DNA from: Rhizophagus clarus | Lineage: Eukaryota; Glomeromycota; Glomeromycetes; Glomerales; Glomeraceae | Direction of reading: 5' to 3' | Assembly (NCBI GenBank): GCA_015698045.1 | Contig: BLAL01000058.1 | Coordinates: forward strand, 1,180,501-1,244,500 | Length of the DNA: 64,000 nt | Shown here: piece after piece, positions 56,881 through 64,000 of the stretch | Numbering within the stretch: the first letter of the stretch is position 1 | How the letters are laid out: the number at the start of each line of letters is the position of its first letter | Position numbers and translations under genes: made by a program | Notes under the pieces: model-generated | The model's input: the letters and a program-made list of their open reading frames with translations, nothing else | Databases searched by the model: none | Told to the model about the DNA's origin: nothing

Positions 56881-57000
56881 TTTAGGCAATACTCTGCTGT
56901 TTTCGATTTCAGCAATTTGATGGCCAGATTGTGCCACTTACGTGGCACAATCTGAGCCTATCAAATGGCCTCAATCGAAAATAGCACGTTATTGCCTAAA
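56881..57000. mobile_element. 120-bp palindromic MITE with TA duplication
   Basis: Begins TTTAGGCAAT, ends with the complement, and is complementary along its whole length around a centre GTGCCAC-TTAC-GTGGCAC (about 56,931-56,947). Flanked by TA on both sides, as for Tc1/mariner-type elements. Absent from the paralogous unit. Confidence 0.85.
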
Positions 57001-57224
57001 TACTATACAATAAGTATATAAAATAATATAAAAAAACTTGAACCATTTATTTATAAAAATATACTACAATAAGTATTATATTCATAATTTTTATACAAAA
57101 TAAAATTTTGAAAATTAAAATAATCTAATATTCTAACGTAAAGAAATTAGAATTAAGATATGACATCATATATTATCTCCTTTCAATAATAAACAAAAAT
57201 TATTGATTTCTATAGTTATATGTT

Positions 57225-57460
57225 GGGTTCGATCCGACAGCTTTCAAGGTATGGCTTGTCATATTTCAATACTCAGTTTAAGGAAGAGTCCCGTGATAAT
57301 ACATACCGACCTGCGCTATGATAATGTAATTCAACCCAATACAAGATATAGAGACAATCGGATAATTTGTGGTCTCAGATTATCTATGCTATCCGGATCG
57401 CATCTCCAGTTTTATGGATCATTATTGGATCTAGTTTTAATACGTTTTCCTCCTTAAATA
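57225..57460. other. Conserved non-coding block 3' of the kinase gene, copy 1
   Basis: About 235 bp with clearly higher G+C than its surroundings. It is nearly identical to 62,610-62,825, while the sequence around it has diverged more. Shared words include AAGGAAGAGTCCCGTGAT, CATACCGACCTGCGCTATGA and GCTATCCGGATCGCATCTCC. The open frame across copy 1 (57,203-57,457) is not preserved in copy 2, which has indels of one to several bases, so it is not protein-coding. Candidates are a structured RNA, a regulatory element or an old transposon fragment. The GGTTCGATCC in copy 1 resembles a tRNA T-arm but has no tRNA around it and is missing from copy 2. Confidence 0.5.
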
Positions 57461-57672
57461 ATTTTTAAATTTGGAAATTAAACGTTACCGCAAATATTAA
57501 ACAAAAGATAAAGTAAAATATCAAACTAGAAAAATATTTACCACTATTGTCATAAGTTTCATCATTTAAAGATCTACTATCATTACTTCGCTTTTTTATA
57601 TTTTGTGATGATGATCTAAATAAATTCAAGAAATTAGAATTATTGTTAATACATATTATTTTGTTTCTTTTT

Positions 57673-59907
57673 TTATACTTTTAAATACCTTTCAAAGTCT
57701 ATATCAAACTCTAATTCCCTTGTTTTATAACCTAAAGAAAAATTAACATGTCTTTAAAAGCTGTAAAATATTTTAGATTATATTCTTTATTATTATTTCT
57801 AAGGCAATACCTTGTGAGATTATTGAATTTATAGATGAACATTTAGAAATAAAAGCACTTAACGGTCTACTTGTATAAATGGCTTCTGAATGTCGGTTTT
57901 CAGCAAATTCAGGTCCAATCTTCTTCAACTGTAAAAGTTCTTTCCTTTTTTTTTCAGCTTGATTAAATTCTATTTTATTTCTACCTCTAAATGTCCATCT
58001 TTCAAATGTAAAACGAATTTCTTTTATAGTAGGTCTTTTTTTTGGATCAGGGTCCCAACAACTTTTCATTAAATTAGCATAACATTGTGGTGTATCTTCT
58101 GTAATTTTGGGTCGTTCCCCTTCAAGAATTTTGTAAATAAGATGAATATCATGTTCAACATTATCAAAAGGTTTACGACCTGTTGTAAGTTCCCACATAA
58201 TCATACTCAAACTATAAATATCAGCTTCTTTAGAAAAATCAGACCCTTTAAATATTTCTGGTGCAATGTAAGGTATTACTCCATAGATTTCATTATTCGA
58301 TGATTTATTATTCACAGCTTGTGATAATCCTAAATCCGTAATTTTCCATTGATAATTCCAATCTCCGTTAAAAAAATCAAATAATATGTTTCCACTGTGA
58401 AAATCTCGATGCACAAACTTATTTATATGGATGCATTCAAGTCTAAATGAAATAAAAAATTTACAAATAAACCTAAATTAGTGAGTAAAATAAACAAATT
58501 TAAAATATAAGTACCCTTTTGAAATTTGCCATAAAATAAGTAATTTTTGTTTGTTCCAAGTAATATTTATGAAATTCTTTTGCAAATATTTATGCAAATC
58601 TCCCTCTGATGCATATTTTATAACTAATATATAATCTTCTGATTCAGGATCTTTTGTAAAACCATAAGTTTCAATGATGCGATGATCATATTTGTTGTTA
58701 AAGCAATATTCAAATGCTTTTAACTGTTAAATAATTTTAATATTAAATTAATTAATTTAATTTTAATTCAATTTTTAAGAAAATATTTAAAAATATTTAC
58801 CTCATTTAAGAAATATTTGCCATTATTTTTGGAATTTTCGAACCTTTTTAAAATGACAGTTTTATTTCCTGATATTTTCGATTCCCATCGCGGATATTCT
58901 GACCAAGTTGCTTTATATATAGTACCATATCCCCCTTTTGTCATTTCTTTTACATCTTCAAATTGAGAATATGGTATCCACTTTATTTGTTTTAGTATAC
59001 GATCATTTTTTTTCAAGATAGATCCTAATATGCTCCATGAATTAAAGTATTTATCAATATTTTTTACAGTATTTTCGTACATAACTTGTATCTTTAATTT
59101 ATCTAATTTATCAAGTATAACATTATAAAGAAGACAATCATCAATATCGCTGCTGTTTATAATAAGTGTTATTCTTTTACATTTTTTACATTGAGAGTAA
59201 CTTGTCGGTCCAAAAATAATGTTCGTTGTTAAACAATATCTGCATCCAATATAAAATATATAACAGTTCGTACAATACTTTTGGCAATCCGATGTAGATG
59301 CTAATCTTGAATTACATACTTTGCAAGAACAATCATTATGCCACCATGGCAAGTATAAGATTGAAATTTGCCTATTAACCAAAGTTGATTTTATCAATCC
59401 AGAAGAAATTAGATAACAATCTGAACATAATTTGAGCTTCTCCATGGTATATTCATCTGTTCCTTGATATAATGACTTTCCACATAATTTACAATCATTT
59501 TCACTTTCATTTATTCTGGCACATTCAATATAATAATGTCTTCGACTTTCAATAGTATATCCATTTATTTGTTTAAAACATAAAATTTTCCAATAATTTG
59601 CACGGCATTCTTGAATATTTTGTGGTACTTCTGTCCTACTTATTTCATGTTCATTACATTCCAAGCCCATTATGTAATATATGTCCAAGTATATGTTATT
59701 ATCAGTTATACCATTATTATAACTTGATAAACATTTTTCGCAATATTTTTGATTCCAGCAAAAAAGAGCCTCAATATATTTTTCTCCACAATAACCACAA
59801 TTCTCTTCCAAAAAATTAAAAGGAATAAATTTAATTGGTATAGGACTAGATTCTAATCTTGGTGTTGGGTCAAAAGAATCATCACCATTTGTATTTACAA
59901 GTTCCAT
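57673..59907 (-). CDS. Cys-rich (zinc-ribbon-like) N-terminus plus TKL-type protein kinase
   Basis: Four exons: 59,907-58,801, 58,723-58,515, 58,442-57,811 and 57,731-57,673; frames join exactly, giving about 668 residues. An upstream in-frame ATG (59,943) exists, but MELVN at 59,907 is conserved in the paralogs. Residues about 30-250 hold repeated Cys pairs (CGYCGEK, CEKC, CKLCGKS, CSDC, CKVCNSR, CTNC, CRYC, CKKCKR), suggesting several zinc-binding knuckles. The kinase domain is about 325-600: GGYGTIYKA glycine loop, VILKRF lysine, VHRDFHSGN catalytic loop, DLGLS instead of DFG, PYIAPE and MIMWELTTGRKPF. Exon 4 adds YKTRELEFDIDFERYLKV. Key residues K, HRD Asp and DLG Asp are present, so it should be active. 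It belongs to the expanded cytoplasmic Ser/Thr or TKL-like kinases of these fungi; the substrate is unknown. Adjacent relics and paralog show tandem amplification. Confidence 0.85.
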
Positions 59908-59939
59908 TTTGATATGTTTATTTACTATTAATTTTATAA

Positions 59940-61328
59940 ACAAGTGTCGATACCGGTATTGAATTTAGGAAAAATTTGAGAGTATTTATTCACATCTGAA
60001 TGATACATTTGGAAAAAGATAGAACTTTCTATTAGTGATACAGAAAGTATTTATAGATTTTTTTTATGAAGTTTTAGGTATTATCACAATACTACGGAAA
60101 AGTCTATTTAAATTTAGAAACACTTTATCGAAAAGCAATTGCATGAAATGATAATTGCAATTAATGCACATGCATCGACTTTATTATTTTTTTACTTATT
60201 TAATTGAGATGCGTTGGTCAGTACTTTTAATTATTAATGTAACTTCAGAATAGAAAACAATGATGGAAAGTACAAATTAACGAGAAAGGGAAACGTAAAT
60301 CATGTGAAACTCGAAAATAGAAATTATAAAAATTATTATTTCTTGGTTTTAAGTCAAATGACAATTTGTACAACAAATTGGAATGTAACTTCAGAATAGA
60401 AATCAATGATGGAAAGTACAAATTAACGAGAAAGGGAAACGTAAATCATGTGAAACTCGAAAATAGAAATTATAAAAATTATTATTTCTTGGTTTTAAGT
60501 CAAAATGACAATTTGTACAACAAATTGGAATGTATATTTATTTATATAGAGCGATCATTCTTACAATGAACACTAAATATAGTAAATTTCAAAAAAATAA
60601 CAATCCAAGTACAATGCAAAAGAGTAACAAAACAATAAGTTACAAGGCTTTTTCTATACTTATGATTCTTTGTTCTTTAAGTGCAGTTAATTGTAAACTA
60701 TATTCGCATAAATAAAATTTCGAAACTATGCAAATTATGCAAGAGCGATCATTTCTTGAACAAACCGATTTAACATCATAAGACCTCGGTTAGACTTTAC
60801 GCAAGAAATGTTTACACGTTCTAGCTTGCTATGACGTTATTGATTAAAAAACTTTTAAACATACTACATCGTGACATTTCAAACTTTCCTAACGAGTAGT
60901 AATTTTGCTTGAAAATCATGAATGTATAATGAATGATTCAAAAATGATTTATTCATTAAATTGTTGTAAATCTATTATAAAATAATGAATTTATATATCT
61001 GACTCCCATTATTGAAAACAAAAAAATTATAATAAAAATAATGTTCTTTTAATCTAGATCATGAAATAAGTAATAGTTATTTTATAAATGAAAATAATTG
61101 CGTGAATAAAAGTCAAGAATGTTATTATTCAATTTCTTTAATTTTTTCAAACGCAAATTGCAAAATCTTCTTTAATATTATCAACATATATGTTCATAAC
61201 TTACAGAGACACGTATCATATCTTTATTTACTCCTGCAGATAATTGTTCTTTATCCGTTCATTGTTGATTTGCTGTTGAAACACAAAAGTTTTCACGTCA
61301 TTAAAATGATAAATATAAATAAATAACG
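59940..61328. other. 5' flank of the intact kinase, second copy of the duplicated spacer
   Basis: Non-coding counterpart of 55,240-56,060. Short frames (60,366-60,715; 61,102-61,326) have no support. It holds the 146-bp tandem duplication described separately. Confidence 0.65.
60236..60530. repeat. 146-bp tandem duplication
   Basis: AATGTAACTTCAGAATAGAA begins at 60,236 and again at 60,382, with nearly identical sequence through CAAATGACAATTTGTACAAC. A third AATGTA start follows at 60,529. Unit 1 (about 55,465) has a single copy, so this duplication is younger than the unit duplication. Confidence 0.85.
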
Positions 61329-61978
61329 CCCTATAAAAAATATGTGTCCGGATAATGTCCAGAAAATGTCCAGAAAAATTGTCTAAATAATTGTCCGGAA
61401 ATTCTGGACACTGTGTGTCCGGAAACTGTTCCGAAAACACTGCATTTCCGGGATATTAGGAATTTGTCCTGAAATTGTCCAGAAATGTATTTTTGTAAAA
61501 TTTTGCCACAAAAGATGATCAATGGATAGATGATCATCATTATTCCTTAACCCAGAATTTTTATATCATAGATATATAGTATTTTTGCCTGCTCTGCAAT
61601 TTTAATTAGTACGACAGAAAAGATTTTGAATGTCAGTTTTGTGCTTTTTGCATTTTTTTACAAAATTAATTTATCCTTTTTTGGAAATAGTATCCAGAAT
61701 TTGTCCTGAACTTTTTCATGTCCGGAATTTGTCTATCTGGTTTTTTTGCTATGTCCAGAATTTGTCCAGGTTTAACTGTCTGGAATTTGTCCAAAATTTT
61801 ATACCGAACAAATACTGGATGAATTCTGGACAAAGTTAGGACATGTCAAAATTTTAAGTATCAGAAGTGTGTCAGACATGTACCAAAAAAGTGGACATTT
61901 TCCGGACACAACAGATTTATTCTGGACATTTTCCAGACATTTTTGATAACATTTTCCGGACATTTATTTTTTATAGGG
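61329..61978 (+). mobile_element. 650-bp CCCTATAAAAAA-end DNA transposon, copy B
   Basis: Inverted ends CCCTATAAAAAATATGTGTC and its complement, flanked by ACG on both sides (3-bp target duplication). It carries the same subterminal TGTCCGG/TGTCCAGAA arrays as copy A and is near-identical to it in reverse orientation. The paralogous spacer (about 56,050-56,065, AAATATCGATAAATAGCAC) lacks it and shows the undisrupted target. The frames at 61,331-61,540 and 61,630-61,839 are internal to the element; the latter also appears in copy A only because the copies are so similar. Confidence 0.92.
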
Positions 61979-62609
61979 ACGAATTATAGCATATAATAGA
62001 AGTATTTTAATTAAAAAAAAATGAATGTAACTTTATTACTTGCATCATCTCAAACCAATTTTGCATATATTTTAGTATTTCATGATTAGATATGATTGAA
62101 GTTTTGAATATCAGCTTCCAAACCGTCTATTAACTCTTAATGATAAAGTTTCAAAGACTTTTAACAATATAAATGATTTAAAGGATTTGTTATATCCCTA
62201 TATATAATTTTTGAACATATATTTGAATTCTCTTATCAACATTATACAGCCTCAGTGCTTAAATTAAAAAGATAATACATATTTGTGAGAAAATTATTTA
62301 AGTTATTATGAAATTTAGAAAAATTAAGAAAACATCATATTTACAGTACAATAGTTCATCCATCCTTATTGTGATTATAAATATTATTTATAGCAATGAA
62401 TTGTAAACTGAAAAATTAGTATTAGTGTCATTTATTAATTATTATATTTGTTCATACGTAATTTAATTACACAATCGTTAGATAATATAAAAAAAAATTG
62501 AACCACATTTATTTATGAAATGTACAATGATAGGTATTTTATATTCGTAATTTTAATATAAAATAAAATTTTGTAACATATATAATGACGGGACACTATA
62601 ATATTTATA
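61979..62609. other. Spacer, continuation of the duplicated unit
   Basis: Parallel to 56,065-56,480 and 57,005-57,220, including GATTAGATATGATTGAAGTT and TAACTCTTAATGATAAAGTT. Non-coding. It lacks the two small insertions seen in the other unit. Confidence 0.6.
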
Positions 62610-62825
62610 GATATATGTTTTGGGCAGCATTCAAGGTATAACGTGTCACGTTTCAATATTCAGTTTAAGGAAGAGTCCCGTGATATTACATACCGACCTG
62701 CGCTATGATAATGTAATTTAACACAATACAGAGATATAATCGGATAACAGATTATCTACGCTATCCGGATCGCATCTCCAGTTTTATGGATTATTAGAAC
62801 TAGTTTTAATACGCTTTCCTATTTT
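62610..62825. other. Conserved non-coding block 3' of the kinase gene, copy 2
   Basis: Partner of 57,225-57,460, with small deletions that would break any reading frame. It lies about 230 bp beyond the 3' end of the second kinase paralog, the same relative position as copy 1 (about 210 bp). Confidence 0.5.
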
Positions 62826-63056
62826 AAATAATATTTTTAAATTTGATTTAAATAAAAAAATTATACAGTACATTAACGTAAATATTAATACAAATGATAA
62901 AAATGAATAACATCAAGCTAGAATAATAATTACCATTATTGTCATAAGTTTCAACATTTAAAGTTATATCATTACTCCGCTTTTTATATTTCGTGATGAT
63001 GATCTAAATTCAAGGAATTAGAATTATTATTAATACATATCATGTTGTTTCTTTTT

Positions 63057-64000
63057 TTATACATTTAAATACCTTTCAAAGTCTATATCAAACTCTAATT
63101 CTCTTGTTTTATAACCTAAAGAAAAATTAACATGTCATTAAAAAAAAAAATAATAGATTATAATCTGAAATATTGTACAGTTTTTGAAGCAATACCTTGT
63201 GTCATTGTTGAATTTATAGATGAACATTGAAATAAAAGTACTTAACGGTCTACTTGTGTAAATGACTTCTAAATGTCGTTTTTCAGCAAATTCAGGCCCA
63301 ATCATCTTTAACTCAATTAGTTTCTTTCTTTTTTCTTCAGCTTGATCAAATTCTGTTATAAATTCATTTCTAAAGTACCAATCATCAAAAGTATTACGAA
63401 TTTTCTTAATAGAAGGTCTCTTTTTGGGATCAGGATCCCAACAGCTTTTCATTAAATTAGCATAACATTCTGGTGTATCTTCTGTAATTTTTGGTCGTTC
63501 TCCATCAATAATTTTATAAACAAGATGAATATCGTGCTTAACATCATCAAAAGGTTTACAACCTGTTGTAAGTTCCCACATAATCATACCCAAACTATAT
63601 ATATCAGCTTCTTTAGAAAAATCAGACCCTTTAAATATTTCTGGTGCAATGTAAGGTATAACTCCATATACTTCATTATTTGGATCTGTATTATTATTAT
63701 TTAAAGTTTGTGATAATCCTAGGTCCGCAACTTTGCATTGATATTTCTTTACACTATCATAAACTTCAACAACAAATAATATGTTTCCACTATGGAAATC
63801 TCGATGAATGAAATTTTTCTTATGGATAAGTTTAAGTCTAAAGTAAAAAAAAAAAATTAACTTTTAAAAATTTAATCAATTTAATAAAAAATTCTAAGTA
63901 TAAATAAATACCCCTCTGAAATTTGCCATAAAATAAGTAATTTTTGTTTATTCCAAGTAATATATATGAAATTCTTTTGTAAATATTTATGTAAATCTCC
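63057..64000 (-). CDS. Second Cys-rich-type kinase paralog, 3' part (runs off the window)
   Basis: Three exons are visible: the end of exon 2 (right edge to 63,912), exon 3 (63,837-63,196) and a potential exon 4 (63,115-63,057). The product shows FIHRDFHSGNILF, VADLGLSQ, GVIPYIAPEIFKGSDF, LGMIMWELTTGCKPF and MKSCWDPDPKKRPS, i.e. the C-lobe of an apparently active kinase, very close to the neighbour at 57,673-59,907. A 2-base deletion near 63,223 (compared with the neighbour) shifts the last codons of exon 3. Splicing to exon 4 would then be out of frame, and if read through, the protein ends at 63,138 with a different tail. The Cys-rich N-terminus, expected by homology, lies beyond the window. 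Confidence 0.8.

Noticed and set aside
57225..57250. tRNA-like GGTTCGATCC
   Set aside because: No upstream D-arm/anticodon arrangement or acceptor stem, and the motif is absent from the paralogous block.
57203..57457. 84-codon + frame over the conserved block
   Set aside because: The parallel copy at 62,610-62,825 has indels that break the frame, so the conservation is not at the protein level.

Overview
The window looks like nuclear DNA of an arbuscular mycorrhizal fungus of the Rhizophagus irregularis type. This is inference from the gene content: BTB-BACK-TLDc genes in multiple copies, protein kinases with the HRDFHSGN active-site style, LINE ORF1 and hAT sequences of the glomeromycotan kind, introns of about 70-100 bp, and extreme A+T richness. 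There are no bacterial features, no rRNA or tRNA gene that I can see, and only a few intact genes. Most of the 64 kb is transposon, satellite and gene debris.

Layout. (1) 1-8,450: AT-rich repeat territory. It holds the left arm of a long inverted repeat (partner at 25.4-26.7 kb), a 474-bp perfect-length foldback element (1868-2341), a 1.1-kb polypurine tract (3140-4260), a DNA transposon split in two by a 3.2-kb insertion (4577-4922 and 8092-8398), and a polypyrimidine-headed, apparently non-coding spliced unit (6150-7020). (2) 8,450-16,143: a 7.7-kb DNA transposon with 28-bp terminal inverted repeats and a decayed minus-strand DDE transposase gene. A further 3.7-kb element inside it carries two divergent arrays of mini-exons. 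(3) 16,144-22,890: a 40-bp tandem array cut by a LINE-like retroposon (16,697-22,758), itself invaded by a 3.3-kb hAT transposon (17,705-21,036) and a 678-bp hAT-type MITE (21,998-22,675). Target-site duplications are readable at every level. (4) 22,890-32,290: a foldback element, the right inverted-repeat arm, an orphan pair of 3' exons, and a nucleosome-length satellite (28.87-31.53 kb, 15 monomers) with a MITE inside one monomer. (5) 32,290-52,000: the BTB-TLDc cluster, with three intact two-exon genes (34,547-36,089 +; 36,329-37,752 -; 48,230-49,729 -) and three decayed copies, interleaved with TIR elements at 37,959-38,400, 38,417-41,574 and 40,129-40,776. (6) 52,985-64,000: a tandem array of Cys-rich kinase genes on the minus strand, with two relics, one intact four-exon gene (57,673-59,907) and one paralog running off the right edge. 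The last two lie in duplicated units of about 5 kb.

How it works together. The intact genes are members of large lineage-expanded signalling or adaptor families (BTB-BACK-TLDc; TKL-like kinases with Cys-pair N-termini) caught in birth-and-death evolution. The rest is a layered record of element insertions. The duplicated kinase units give a natural empty-site/filled-site pair for one transposon family. The least explained signals are the mini-exon arrays at 9.7-12.5 kb, the inverted-repeat pair whose shared MITE is flipped, and a conserved non-coding block 3' of the kinase genes.
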